48,676 bases of DNA from Verrucomicrobiota bacterium (GCA_024279685.1 JAJRRI010000121.1:1-48676); one strand, 5' to 3'; numbered from the stretch's first letter, positions 26,347 through 35,479 are shown. Notes: generated by a model not told the origin, from the letters alone. Numbers and translations are program-made.

Positions 26347-27234
26347 CTACAGACTCGAACCGCGCCAGTGGAGCTTTTTGGCGAGCACAGAGAAATAGCT
26401 ATGCCCCGGAAGCTGTAGGAATTTGATCGGGAGGGCGCTCCGGCGAATTTCAATCCGATCCCCCTGTTCCATCTTATATTCATCCTGCCCATCGATCGAA
26501 AGAATCAGCTCCTTGGCGGCATGGGTGACTTCAATCTCGATCAGGCTCGTATTGGGGATGACCAGTGGGCGCGAGCTAAGCGTGTGCGGGCAGATCACAT
26601 TAATCCCAAACCCACAGATGCCCGGATGCAGGATGGGGCCCCCGGCCGAAAGAGAGTGGCCGGTGCTGCCCGTCGGCGTGGACACCATCATGCCGTCGCA
26701 CATAAACGAGCCGACCAACTCGCCGTCGATAGAAAGGTTTAAGGTCACGATGCGCGACGATGCACCCCATCCCAATACAATGTCGTTGAGCGAGGGCTCC
26801 AGCCCAACCACCGTCCCATTCTGAAAGATGCGGCACTCAGCGACGTCGCGCGGAGAAATCTCATACCTCTCCGTTGCAAGGGCTTCAAGGGCTAGATCCA
26901 TCTCCGTATCGCTCACACTGGTTAGAAACCCGAGGCTGCCGAGATTGACGCCCATAATAGGAATGGAAGACCCGTGTAAGGCCCGGGCCGCGTAGAGCAC
27001 GGTGCCATCGCCTCCCATGGCGAGCGCAACGTCCACCTTCTTTCCGAAGGCTTCGATCGGCACTTGCTCCGCGCCCAGCAGACCCGCCATCTCGGCATTT
27101 TCTGCATAGAGTTCAACCCCGTGTCCTTCGGCCAAGCGCCGCAGTTCAGCCAGTATGCCCTCGGCTCGCGGTCGCTTCGTATTTACAATGACGCCAATTT
27201 TTTCATGGATTGAAGTATAAGAAGCGTTTCGCAT
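26347..27234 (-). CDS. nadK: NAD kinase
   Basis: A 295-residue enzyme that phosphorylates NAD to NADP, the only route to NADP in most bacteria. The GGDGT motif (LAMGGDGTVLYAAR) and the downstream substrate motifs MGVNLGSLGFLT, PTGSTGHSLSAGGPI and SLNDIVL are all present. It is a cytoplasmic housekeeping gene. It follows the fused hydrolase by 20 bases and precedes the VanZ-like gene by 3, so the three are likely cotranscribed. Confidence 0.95.
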   Translation of the reverse strand: MRNASYTSIHEKIGVIVNTKRPRAEGILAELRRLAEGHGVELYAENAEMAGLLGAEQVPIEAFGKKVDVALAMGGDGTVLYAARALHGSSIPIMGVNLGSLGFLTSVSDTEMDLALEALATERYEISPRDVAECRIFQNGTVVGLEPSLNDIVLGWGASSRIVTLNLSIDGELVGSFMCDGMMVSTPTGSTGHSLSAGGPILHPGICGFGINVICPHTLSSRPLVIPNTSLIEIEVTHAAKELILSIDGQDEYKMEQGDRIEIRRSALPIKFLQLPGHSYFSVLAKKLHWRGSSL

Positions 27235-27254
27235 CTTTCCAAGCCTTGGAAGTC

Positions 27255-29567
27255 CTACTTTTCGAGGGCGAGCTTGTATGCCCAGTATGGGCTGGCGAAG
27301 GACGTTCCATTATACTTTTTACCCTCGAATACAACCGAGCCGTATTCATAGCCTGTAACCGTATCCCCCGTATTGGAATAATCGGCAATGGTGCCATCTT
27401 GGTTTTTCGCTCCAATCGAACGGGTAAATGGACTTGCGGCGGGATTCATGGATTTATCTATCCCATCATTTCCAGCGGATATAATCATATCGACACCCTG
27501 CTGAGCTGCATAATTTATGGCATCTTCAATAAAGCCAACCTCTTCATACGTTCCAAAACTCAAATTAATGATCTTAACATTCGAATTTAACGCATAATCA
27601 ATGGCCCGCATGACGGTGTCGGCAGAGGTGTATCCATTTTCATCAAAAACACGAACGGCCAAAATGGGAACCCCCCGCTCTGACGGATCCGCTCCCAGCG
27701 GAGTAATCGCGCCGGAAGCCACCAAGGCGACCAGTGTGCCGTGGCCGGTCGGATCGGACATCGCTGCCGAAGGATCGATCGCATTATACATTCCACGAAT
27801 GAAGGCCAGGTTGGCGTATTTTGGATCTAGCCCTGAATCAAAAACGGCGATGGCGGTTTCGCCGGGCTGAAGGTGCAAATTGATGCCGCCACCGCTCGCG
27901 GCGATCGGAACCGTCGGCATTTCCATCTTTGGAAATGCGAGGTTCGGCTCGGCCCCCTCCACCCCATCGTGCGCCTTTGCAATCTCCACTGCCTGCTCGA
28001 CCGGCATACCGTCATTGAGCTTGATGCGGTAGATGCCGGGCGGGTCGATCACCTCGACCACGGTGCCGCCGAGTTTTTCAAGAAGCGCATTAAGATCTTC
28101 GGTAGTAGACCCTTCCTTAAAACCAACCATGAGTTCGCCACGAAGATAGCGGAGCCCATCCTTCCCTTGAACCACGTCGAGCACCCTCCCCTTTTCAGAA
28201 AGCGGGCGGGCGGCGGAGAGGTTGCCATCCGAATAAATACGTAGCGCCGCAATTTGATAGAGATTACCCAGGGGGCCCGTCGTTCTTTTCCATTCCATCA
28301 GATAACTATGCGGATGCACTAGCTGACTGATGAGCCGGTCGATCTTTGCGTTTTCCCACTCCCCAGAGACCCGGTCAAGGTGCAAGGTTGGGTCGACCAA
28401 CACCTCCACCCCGCGCTGTACAAACAAATCCAGCACCTTGATCAGTGGCGTTTCCGCCGCTGTCAACCAAGCCCGGTCGCCTTCCATCCGTAACGTGGCG
28501 GACGAGGCGGCCCACGGAAGCAACAGAATGCTCATGGTTAATAAAAATTTCATGATTAGAAAATACTCGTTACTTTTTATGGACTCCCAGTTCAATGCGT
28601 GTTGAGGATTCGTGATCAATAGCTGATCGATATGGGTCTGGTTGAAGCCCATCGTTAAGAGCTTTGGAATCAGTGATTTTGAAATCGCAGTGTAGGATCG
28701 AAAGTTACCCCCGTTTTCTTCCTCGGGTCGATACCAACCCGCATCATGGGATAGGAGCACTTGGCCGAGCAGTCCGGCATCCTTGATGACGACCAGAGTT
28801 TTGGAGATAAAGTCGATACGCTTAGGCGTATCGTTGACGTTATCGATGGATATCCAGAGCCCCAGTTTTGCTGCTTTTAATAGGCTCTCTTGATCCGCAT
28901 GGGGTGCGTGGACCCAAATCAGTGCTACGGGAGATACGCCTTCTTCCCGTAGAATGTCCACCATTTGAAAAATAGCGGCGGTGGCTCCAGTGTGGCAGGC
29001 CATGGTTAAGCCTGTTGCCAAATGTGTTTTGCAGGCTGCCCGAACCAACTTTTCATGCATCGGAGAAAGCGTTGGATCTCGATCGACGCCTATTTTGATG
29101 AATCCCGGTTTGATCCCCGTATCTTCAATGCCTTCCTTAAATTCCTTTATCCATCGAGTTGCTAACTCGTCCACCGAGAAGGCTTGGATACCAGCGGGTA
29201 TATATTTATTTTCGCGGGCTCCGTAATAGCCCGTGTTGGTTATGAGATGCAGCCCACTTTTTTCCGATAAGGACTTCAGTAGACGAGGATCGCGACCGAG
29301 AAATGCGGGCGTACACTCGACCAGAGAGTTAAAACCCAGCTCTTTTATCTCCTTCAAAAACGGCAGCACTTTTTTTTCCACCTCTTCCCGATCCCAGCGG
29401 TGATACCCCGTCTCCTCAGCACCTATAAAATCCACCAGGATGTGTTCGTGTTCCAAGGTCCGGCCCAGTTCCGATGATTCAATCGGCCCGCGGACGGTCA
29501 TGATCGTTCCGGCCGATACGGCCAACGAAAAAGTTAATGTTATTGCTACAATCAGGAGTCGTTTCAT
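27255..29567 (-). CDS. Fused phosphotriesterase-family hydrolase and subtilisin-like protease
   Basis: One 770-residue frame joins two enzymes. Residues 1-18 are a signal peptide. Residues 20-325 are a phosphotriesterase-family amidohydrolase with all metal ligands in place: HEH, the Lys in GFIKIGVD, CHTG, VHAPH and SHDAGW. At residue 339 (28553) a Met starts a second signal peptide, KFLLTMSILLLPWAASSA. An STN-like region and an I9-like propeptide region follow. The S8 subtilase has Asp in AVFDSGLD, His in GHGTLVAL and Ser in GTSFASPY. Either the first gene lost its stop or translation restarts at 28553. The site there has only a weak GAG. Both halves look intact. Confidence 0.85.
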   Translation of the reverse strand: MKRLLIVAITLTFSLAVSAGTIMTVRGPIESSELGRTLEHEHILVDFIGAEETGYHRWDREEVEKKVLPFLKEIKELGFNSLVECTPAFLGRDPRLLKSLSEKSGLHLITNTGYYGARENKYIPAGIQAFSVDELATRWIKEFKEGIEDTGIKPGFIKIGVDRDPTLSPMHEKLVRAACKTHLATGLTMACHTGATAAIFQMVDILREEGVSPVALIWVHAPHADQESLLKAAKLGLWISIDNVNDTPKRIDFISKTLVVIKDAGLLGQVLLSHDAGWYRPEEENGGNFRSYTAISKSLIPKLLTMGFNQTHIDQLLITNPQHALNWESIKSNEYFLIMKFLLTMSILLLPWAASSATLRMEGDRAWLTAAETPLIKVLDLFVQRGVEVLVDPTLHLDRVSGEWENAKIDRLISQLVHPHSYLMEWKRTTGPLGNLYQIAALRIYSDGNLSAARPLSEKGRVLDVVQGKDGLRYLRGELMVGFKEGSTTEDLNALLEKLGGTVVEVIDPPGIYRIKLNDGMPVEQAVEIAKAHDGVEGAEPNLAFPKMEMPTVPIAASGGGINLHLQPGETAIAVFDSGLDPKYANLAFIRGMYNAIDPSAAMSDPTGHGTLVALVASGAITPLGADPSERGVPILAVRVFDENGYTSADTVMRAIDYALNSNVKIINLSFGTYEEVGFIEDAINYAAQQGVDMIISAGNDGIDKSMNPAASPFTRSIGAKNQDGTIADYSNTGDTVTGYEYGSVVFEGKKYNGTSFASPYWAYKLALEK

Positions 29568-29812
29568 TTCAACTAGTTAATCACGAATGAACACAAACTT
29601 CAAAGCAAACCGTAAAAGACGAATCCGCTAGCCCCGGCCAGCGTAGCTTTCCGCCCCCCCCTTTTAGGAGCTCCAGCACGACAGGATAAGGTGTACGTCT
29701 TTGGAGCGGAAGGAAGAGGGCTGAACGGGGGGGGGGGGGGGCACAGCCGAGCTAAGGAATTTCGACGAGGCTCACTGCAATTGGCTTAGAAACCGAGGCC
29801 ACTTCTGAAAGA

Positions 29813-29919
29813 GATCAGAAGCCACGACGTAGCGCGAAATTCTGTTTCGCATTTAGGTCGGAAGAAGGGGGCGCGTACAAATCTCGAAACAGAATTTCGA
29901 ACCACAGAAGGCGCGGGTC
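29813..29919 (+). repeat. Palindromic repeat family B, copy 3
   Basis: Starts GATCAGAAGCCACGACGTAG like copy 2, with arms GCGAAATTCTGTTTCGC and CTCGAAACAGAATTTCGAA, and ends ACAGAAGGCGCGGGTC. It is about 92 percent identical to 13839-13945. Confidence 0.8.
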
Positions 29920-30066
29920 TAAACCGGAGACGTCGGACACACGCTTATAAAGTCCATCGGTGTCCAGCAAGCGATTACCTTGACCCATTAAAGGGATGTT
30001 CGAGGAGGATCAAAAAGCTCCTTGATCAACCTATTTTAAGGTTTTTCTAAACTTAAGGAGCGGACT

Positions 30067-30183
30067 ATGCTGGAACGTTCTTTGCGGGATATTATTTCGG
30101 AAATAAGTAATCAAAAAATACCCGCGCAAACTTTAAAAAAGGCCAGAATCTCTCTCTGTTCCTGGATGCAGGGCGCAGAATGA
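30067..30183 (+). CDS. Possible 38-residue small protein
   Basis: AAGGAG ends 7 bases before ATG 30067, and the frame encodes an amphipathic peptide starting LERSLRDIISEISNQ and ending at TGA 30181-30183. There is no homologue I recognise. The good ribosome site is the only support. Confidence 0.25.
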   Translation: MLERSLRDIISEISNQKIPAQTLKKARISLCSWMQGAE

Positions 30184-30344
30184 AAAAACGTTCCTTGCAA
30201 TACATCCGTTGCTTCCGGAAGCCTTTTCTCGAGATGCAACGTATTGGCATACCGGTCGGCATCATGTATTTTCACGAATTTTTCAAACCCATGTCTAGGA
30301 ATTAAGTTGAACAGCTGATTAAAAATGATAGGTTCGTGTCCCAT
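30111..30344 (-). pseudogene. IS4-type transposase N-terminal remnant (DUF4372-like)
   Basis: The first 30 residues, PIIFNQLFNLIPRHGFEKFV and the following DADRYA, resemble the DUF4372 N-terminus of IS4-family transposases. After that the similarity is lost and the frame runs into unrelated sequence until a stop at 30111. The catalytic DDE part is absent. It is a fragment. Confidence 0.5.
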
Positions 30345-30506
30345 GGATTGGAAATTTATGGTCTATAGTGGTTTTTGTCGAACGCACTAATTGCGGGAGT
30401 TTTTCCGAGCCGTCTAGATTTTTAACTGTTTACCAAATACCAGCGATTTATACTAAAATATAACACTTTTGCTAAAACGATTTAATGTTCGTAGAGGAGA
30501 TGGGGT

Positions 30507-32354
30507 ATGAAGAAGAAAATAACCAAAGGAGCCCCCAGTGCGGTGCTATTGAGCATTGTGATTCATGTGGGTCTCTTCCTGCTTGCTGGTATGTTGGTGG
30601 TCTTTACTGTGGTGAAAAAAGAAGAGCAGAAGTTTGAGCCACCTAAGGTAATTGAACGCCCGAAAATGAAGCTTAAAAAGCCGAAGGTCAAGGTGAAGAA
30701 AACCTCTAAGCCTAAGCCAACCACGCGCATTGTCACTAAACTCAATAATGCAGCAATGCCCGCGATACAACTTCCAGAAATGTCAGGAATCGGTGGCGGA
30801 TTAAGCACGGGGATAAGTGGTGGATTTGATCTAATGCCCGAATTATCTAATGTCAGTATTTTTGGGGGCGGGCAATCAATTGGAAATGATTTCATAGGCA
30901 CCTTTTACGACTTGAAACGGAGTCGTAGCGGGAGCTATCTTTCATCGAGCAAAGAGGAGGTAGTCTCTCGACTGGCCTCCTTTGTCAAAAATGGGTGGAA
31001 ATCTTCAAGCCTTTCTCGCTATTACCAATCCCCCAATAAGCTTTATACCACCAGCTTCATGATTCCACCGCTTATCTCTGCTCTTGGCCCCAGAGCCTTT
31101 GGAGAGGATACAGGAGGATGGAATTGGGCGGTAGTTTATAGAGGAAAGTTGGTTTATCCTGAAGATATTAAGTTCCGTTTTTGGGGATTCGGAGATGCTT
31201 TTTTCGTGATTCGTGTGGACGGGGAATTGGTGCTCGACGGGTCGGCGTATATAAATGCTGGCCACGCGTTTATCTCGGAAATCAGTGGTTACTGGGATAG
31301 CTCTGCATCCAATGATCGCCGCTTTTACTATGGAATAAGTCCAGCTCGCGTGGGCGATTGGATTAAACTGAAGGCGGGGGAAGCATTAGATATGGACGTA
31401 TTATTGGGCGAGTTGTCTGGAAATAATTTTAGCGCCATGCTCACGGTTGAAGTGGAGGGAGTGGACTATCCCAAAAATGGACAAGGGGGCCCCATCCTGC
31501 CGATGTTTACGACAGCGGAACCTTCGCGGGACCTTCAGGACCTGATTTTTAGTGCTCTCGTTCCAGACGAAGTGGCAATTACGAATGGGCCAGTTTTTCG
31601 CGATTACACTCCGGTGAGTCGTTCGAAAACCCATGAACCCACGCCTAATCTGGATAAAAAAATTGAAGCAGAATCACTCTTTCGAATGTGGACGCTAACC
31701 AGCGGGAAAGCACTCAAGGCAGAGTATAAAACACTTATGGCGGGTACGGTGGTGCTAAAAACGGCTAAAGGCAAGCAACTTAAAATTCCACTGGATAGCT
31801 TGATTCCCGCTGACCGTGAAGCAATTGAATTGCTCAACCCGCCCAAATTTTCCATCGACTTTATTAAGCTGAGTAACAACAAGGGAAGTCGCTATCCACA
31901 GTCTCCCTTTTTGGATGGGGAACAGCGCCCCCGAGTGAATGATTTCACCTTTGGAGCTCGAGTAAAACAGCGGAGCTCTGGACGTTATACCCAGGAAATA
32001 ACGGTGGAATACTTTGCGGTTGGTAAGGAACTTCTCGGCGAAAAATTTATTCTACTCGATTACCAATCGAGTACGTTTACCCCCACGAAAAAGAACGAGC
32101 GGTCGCATTCATTCAAAGGAGAAGTCCTTGAGATGATCGAATATGTCGGCTACGGCGGCCAGCAGCGGGGAGTTCGTCCCGATGGATATATTATCATTAT
32201 TACCGATAAGAGAGGTCGTATTATCCAGCATCGTGCATCAAAAAATTGGTTATGGGAGAACTTCGAAAGCCTAAGGAGCATCCCGGTTAACGCTTATATA
32301 GACAAAAACTGCTCCCGAGTCTTCCCTACCTCTCCCAAGCGAGCGCTGTGGTAG
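30507..32354 (+). CDS. TonB-like membrane-anchored protein with SHD1 domain
   Basis: A 615-residue protein with a TonB-type start: one membrane helix (VLLSIVIHVGLFLLAGMLVV) then a Pro/Lys-rich spacer (PPKVIERPKMKLKKPKVKVK). A large middle region (residues 130-330) contains GTFYDLKRSRSG and EDTGGWNWAVVYRGKL and is beta-rich; I recall large families of this type in Kiritimatiellota. Near residue 395-435 lies an SLA1 homology 1 (SHD1) unit (LFRMWTLTSGKALKAEY then GKQLKIPLDSL), common in PVC bacteria. There is no TonB C-terminal domain. GAGGAGAT precedes ATG 30507. It probably spans from the inner membrane into the periplasm; its role is unknown. Confidence 0.7.
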   Translation: MKKKITKGAPSAVLLSIVIHVGLFLLAGMLVVFTVVKKEEQKFEPPKVIERPKMKLKKPKVKVKKTSKPKPTTRIVTKLNNAAMPAIQLPEMSGIGGGLSTGISGGFDLMPELSNVSIFGGGQSIGNDFIGTFYDLKRSRSGSYLSSSKEEVVSRLASFVKNGWKSSSLSRYYQSPNKLYTTSFMIPPLISALGPRAFGEDTGGWNWAVVYRGKLVYPEDIKFRFWGFGDAFFVIRVDGELVLDGSAYINAGHAFISEISGYWDSSASNDRRFYYGISPARVGDWIKLKAGEALDMDVLLGELSGNNFSAMLTVEVEGVDYPKNGQGGPILPMFTTAEPSRDLQDLIFSALVPDEVAITNGPVFRDYTPVSRSKTHEPTPNLDKKIEAESLFRMWTLTSGKALKAEYKTLMAGTVVLKTAKGKQLKIPLDSLIPADREAIELLNPPKFSIDFIKLSNNKGSRYPQSPFLDGEQRPRVNDFTFGARVKQRSSGRYTQEITVEYFAVGKELLGEKFILLDYQSSTFTPTKKNERSHSFKGEVLEMIEYVGYGGQQRGVRPDGYIIIITDKRGRIIQHRASKNWLWENFESLRSIPVNAYIDKNCSRVFPTSPKRALW

Positions 32355-32680
32355 CGGCTAGAGAATGATCCCATCATCGGTGGCCGGCCACCTCCCTATA
32401 TAAATAAGCCCTAAGCGCCTTATCGAAATCCGGCAGATAGAGCCTGTCCCAGCGAGTGAGGTTTCAAGCCACGCCATCCTTAAACGTTTAGAGCATGAAA
32501 AAAGAGGGGGTTCATGAGTGAGGCCGGGCGCACGCCTATTTTTTAAATTTCCGACTCATCCCTCGGTGGCTCCCCTGCATTTTTGCAGCAGGAAAAAGTC
32601 TTCGAGCTTCTCCTTGAGCAGGCCCATCCGCTCTAACCTTGCTTTGCGTTCTTCGCACGCTTCTGCAATAAATATCCCCC
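32355..32680. other. Gap before bioD
   Basis: About 325 bases without a supported gene. It holds a perfect 14-base palindrome GGTGGCCGGCCACC (32379-32392). A minus-strand helical fragment (about 32640-32565, LLKEKLEDFFLLQK) has no clear start and may be chance. No biotin-operator sequence was recognised. Confidence 0.35.
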
Positions 32681-33391
32681 ATGAACGGACTCTTTATTAC
32701 CGGCACCGACACCGACATTGGCAAAACCGCACTCAGCGCACTCTTACTCGCTGAATTGCGACGGCGCAAAATCAACGCCGCACCCATGAAACCCGCACAA
32801 ACGGGCTGCAACGGCAACGTTCCCGACCTCGACTATTCCCTTTCCATGGCGGGCATGGCCGTTGAACCAGAAACCTACAAAGCCATGGCGCCCTATACCT
32901 TCGAGCCCGCCTGCTCACCGCACCTTGCGGCTGAAATGGCCGGAGTAGAAATCGATTTGGCCGAGATTGTGATCGCCGCACGGTCGTTAACGAAAACCTA
33001 TGAGTTCATTATCGCAGAAGGGGCGGGCGGAATTAAGGTTCCGCTTAACCCACACGAACTTATGTTAGACCTCATGCAAGCCCTCAAGCTTCCCATTATA
33101 CTCGCCGCCCGCCCCGGGCTTGGAACCATTAACCACCCCCTGCTCTCCATCCAAGCACTCCGCGCCGAGAGGCTTGATATCGCGGGCGTGGTCTTCGTCG
33201 CCACCACCCCCGACGAATCCAGCTTCATCGAAAAAGACAACATCACCACCATTGAACTCTTTGGAAAGGTTCCCGTCCTCGGAACCCTCCCCTACTGCGC
33301 CGCCCTACAAACCCCGACGCCCAACTATGAAAGTCTCCCGGATTCCGTAGCCACTGAAACCAAAACGATCGCGGATCAACTGGGAATTTGA
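32681..33391 (+). CDS. bioD: Dethiobiotin synthetase
   Basis: A 236-residue ATP-dependent carboxylase that closes the ureido ring of dethiobiotin. The P-loop is FITGTDTDIGKTALSALL, the substrate Lys is in MKPAQTGC, and EGAGGIKVPL is the family's third signature. Its usual partner bioA is 9 kb downstream on the same strand, separated by the defence island. This suggests an ancestral bioD-bioA pair that was split. No strong ribosome site is visible. Confidence 0.94.
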   Translation: MNGLFITGTDTDIGKTALSALLLAELRRRKINAAPMKPAQTGCNGNVPDLDYSLSMAGMAVEPETYKAMAPYTFEPACSPHLAAEMAGVEIDLAEIVIAARSLTKTYEFIIAEGAGGIKVPLNPHELMLDLMQALKLPIILAARPGLGTINHPLLSIQALRAERLDIAGVVFVATTPDESSFIEKDNITTIELFGKVPVLGTLPYCAALQTPTPNYESLPDSVATETKTIADQLGI

Positions 33392-33607
33392 ATCCTGAAA
33401 AAAAGATATAAATATAGAAATTAACAGATCATAACCGAACAGGATTTAGTCAAATTTAACCCGATTAAAACCATGGCCTTGAACCAATGCAGGTTTTAAA
33501 AAAAACGATCTGATGACCATAAGTAAATGCTTCTTATTGCGCCGAATGAACTTTGCCTCGTCATATTTTATGATGTAAATTACAAAATCATAGAAGGAGT
33601 AAAGAAA

Positions 33608-34798
33608 ATGAAAATTGAATCCATACGGCTAAAAAACTTTAAGGGGTTTAAGGATATGCGCATGACGCAGATCCCCAACTTTTGTGTAGTAGTTGGCGCC
33701 AACGGATCTGGAAAAACTACCTTATTTGATGTGTTTGAGTTCTTAAAGGATTGCCTCACATATAATGTCAACAAAGCCTTTCAAAGTCGCGGAGGCTTCC
33801 ATGAAGTTATTTCTCGCGGATGTGAACAGGAAACCATTCTTTTCGAATTTAAGTTTCGAATGCCAATTGCTGGCGTTGAGCGACTCGTAACCTATCAGTT
33901 GGAAATCGAGAAGAAAAAAAATAAACCCAACGTAAAGCGCGAGATTCTTCGATACAAACGAAGCTCATACGGTTCCCCCTATCACTTTCTCGATTTCAAA
34001 AATGGAAAAGGGTATGCGATTACCAATGAAGACGAATTCAACAAACCAGATAACGAACTCAACCGAGAAAATCAAGAATTAGAGTCCTCTGATGTTTTAG
34101 CCATAAAAGGACTCGGACAGTTTCAACGCTTCAAAGCAGCAAACTCGTTCCGGCAGCTGATTGAAAATTGGCATGTTTCAGATTTCCATATCAACCTTGC
34201 CCGAGGAAGTAAAGATGCGACCGGTTTTGATGAGCATCTTTCAATCTCTGGTGATAACCTCCAACTCGTTGCCAAAAACCTGTACGATACTGAGCGCAAA
34301 CTATTCGACAAAATAATTGAACAGATGAAAATACGTGTACCCGGAATTGGCTCGATTGAGCCAGAACCAACGGTCGATGGTCGACTTCTACTAAAGTTTA
34401 AGGATAGCGCATTTAAAGATCCATTCATCGACAAATATGTATCTGATGGAACAATTAAGATGTTTGCCTATTTAGTACTTCTCTACGACCCATCCCCTCA
34501 TCCGTTGTTATGCGTCGAAGAACCCGAAAACCAACTCTATCCAAAACTGTTATCAGAGCTTGCGAAAGAATTTCGAATTTATGCAAACCGCGGAGGACAA
34601 GTGTTCGTTTCAACACACAGCCCCGACTTTCTAAATGCCATAGAATTAGAAGAGGTCTTCTGGCTTGAAAAACAAAATGGATATACACAAATAAAACGGG
34701 CCTCGGGTGACAAACAGGTTGCCGCATATATGAACGATGGCGACCAGATGGGCTACCTTTGGAAGCAAGGATTCTTTGGGGGAGTTGACCCGAAATGA
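33608..34798 (+). CDS. AAA ATPase of the SMC/OLD type, defence module subunit A
   Basis: A 396-residue ABC-type ATPase without a long coiled coil. The N-terminal Walker A is VGANGSGKTTLFDVFEFL (residues 29-46), and the C-terminal part has KYVSDGTIKMFAYLVLL as the signature region and LLCVEEPENQLYPKL as Walker B. STHSPDFLNA is the H-loop. ATG 33608 follows GGAG at about 13 bases; an upstream start at 33527 would add unrelated residues. The next gene overlaps by 4 nt. ATPase plus TOPRIM-like partner is the organisation of AbiL- and OLD-like anti-phage modules. Confidence 0.85.
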   Translation: MKIESIRLKNFKGFKDMRMTQIPNFCVVVGANGSGKTTLFDVFEFLKDCLTYNVNKAFQSRGGFHEVISRGCEQETILFEFKFRMPIAGVERLVTYQLEIEKKKNKPNVKREILRYKRSSYGSPYHFLDFKNGKGYAITNEDEFNKPDNELNRENQELESSDVLAIKGLGQFQRFKAANSFRQLIENWHVSDFHINLARGSKDATGFDEHLSISGDNLQLVAKNLYDTERKLFDKIIEQMKIRVPGIGSIEPEPTVDGRLLLKFKDSAFKDPFIDKYVSDGTIKMFAYLVLLYDPSPHPLLCVEEPENQLYPKLLSELAKEFRIYANRGGQVFVSTHSPDFLNAIELEEVFWLEKQNGYTQIKRASGDKQVAAYMNDGDQMGYLWKQGFFGGVDPK

Positions 34799-35358
34799 TT
34801 ACGCTGGTTTCTCTACTGGAAGAGCCTTCAGCGGGAGAAATGCTGTCCGGCATTTTCAAGCGACTCCTCCCCGCACATGTTGTTCCAATAATTATTCCAT
34901 TTGAGGGAAAGCAAGATTTAGAAAAACAACTGGTGAAGAAAATCCAAAACTGGCAAAAACCCAGCTCTGTTTTTCTTATTCTTCGAGATCAAGATGCGGG
35001 GGATTGCATCGCGATAAAAGATAGGTTGCTTGAAAAAGTGAAGATTTCCGGAAAGCAGGATTGTAGTTTGATCCGACTTGCCTGCCGCGAACTGGAAAGT
35101 TTTTATCTTGGTGACATGCAAGCGATTGAAGCGGGCCTTCAACTTTCGGGTATAATCCAACAGAGAGAAAAATCAAGATATAGAATCCCCGATTCACTGG
35201 GAAATCCTTCGGAAGAACTTAAGAAGCTAACCCGAAACAGCTATCAAAAGATAGCTGGCTCTCGATCCATTGCCCCACACCTCAATCTAAATGGAGAAAA
35301 TCGCTCTCATAGTTTCAATGTTCTCATCTCGGGAATTAAATCCCTGATCAATTCATAG
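34795..35358 (+). CDS. DUF4276 family protein, TOPRIM-like effector partner
   Basis: A 187-residue protein overlapping the ATPase stop by 4 nt. The start (LVSLLEEPSAGEML) places conserved Glu residues, FEGKQDLEKQLV follows, and FLILRDQDAGDC supplies an Asp-x-Asp pair, a TOPRIM-like metal site. RLACRELESFYLGD and SRSIAPHLNLN are the family's other conserved blocks. A nuclease effector role is inferred from the fold and from the adjoining ATPase. It is complete and not degenerate. Confidence 0.82.
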   Translation: MITLVSLLEEPSAGEMLSGIFKRLLPAHVVPIIIPFEGKQDLEKQLVKKIQNWQKPSSVFLILRDQDAGDCIAIKDRLLEKVKISGKQDCSLIRLACRELESFYLGDMQAIEAGLQLSGIIQQREKSRYRIPDSLGNPSEELKKLTRNSYQKIAGSRSIAPHLNLNGENRSHSFNVLISGIKSLINS

Positions 35359-35391
35359 GTTTTTAAGACCTCCAACGCTGGATAATCCCTC

Positions 35392-35433
35392 GTGAAAAAT
35401 AGACTCTTCCATCCTTATACGCCCTTTTCGGCG
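35392..35433 (+). pseudogene. bioA: Relic of the bioA 5' end
   Basis: GTG 35392 opens a frame reading KNRLFHPYTPFSA, which aligns without gaps to the start of the intact bioA, KNKIFHPYTPFSA, 7 kb downstream. Most base differences are at third codon positions, so this is a diverged homologue, not a recent copy. Similarity ends after codon 14, and the frame stops at 35458-35460. It marks the end of the AAA/DUF4276 segment. Confidence 0.75.
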
Positions 35434-35444
35434 AAAAAAAGGGA

Positions 35445-35467
35445 GGGGCTGAGCAATTAAAAGCCCC
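35445..35467. terminator. Weak hairpin ahead of the Jet operon
   Basis: GGGGCT at 35445-35450 pairs with AGCCCC at 35462-35467 across an 11-base loop. A short A-rich stretch follows but no T run. It may insulate the upstream module from jetA. Confidence 0.3.
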
Positions 35468-35479
35468 GCCTAAAAAGAC

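Larger units (their letters stand above)
29568..30239. other. Accessory intergenic DNA with G15 run and repeats
   Basis: No convincing gene. It holds a run of 15 G residues (29727-29741), a C8 run near 29654, a family B repeat at 29813-29919 and general decay. It joins an IS4-type remnant at 30240-30344. The G run may be a hypermutable tract or an assembly uncertainty. Confidence 0.5.
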
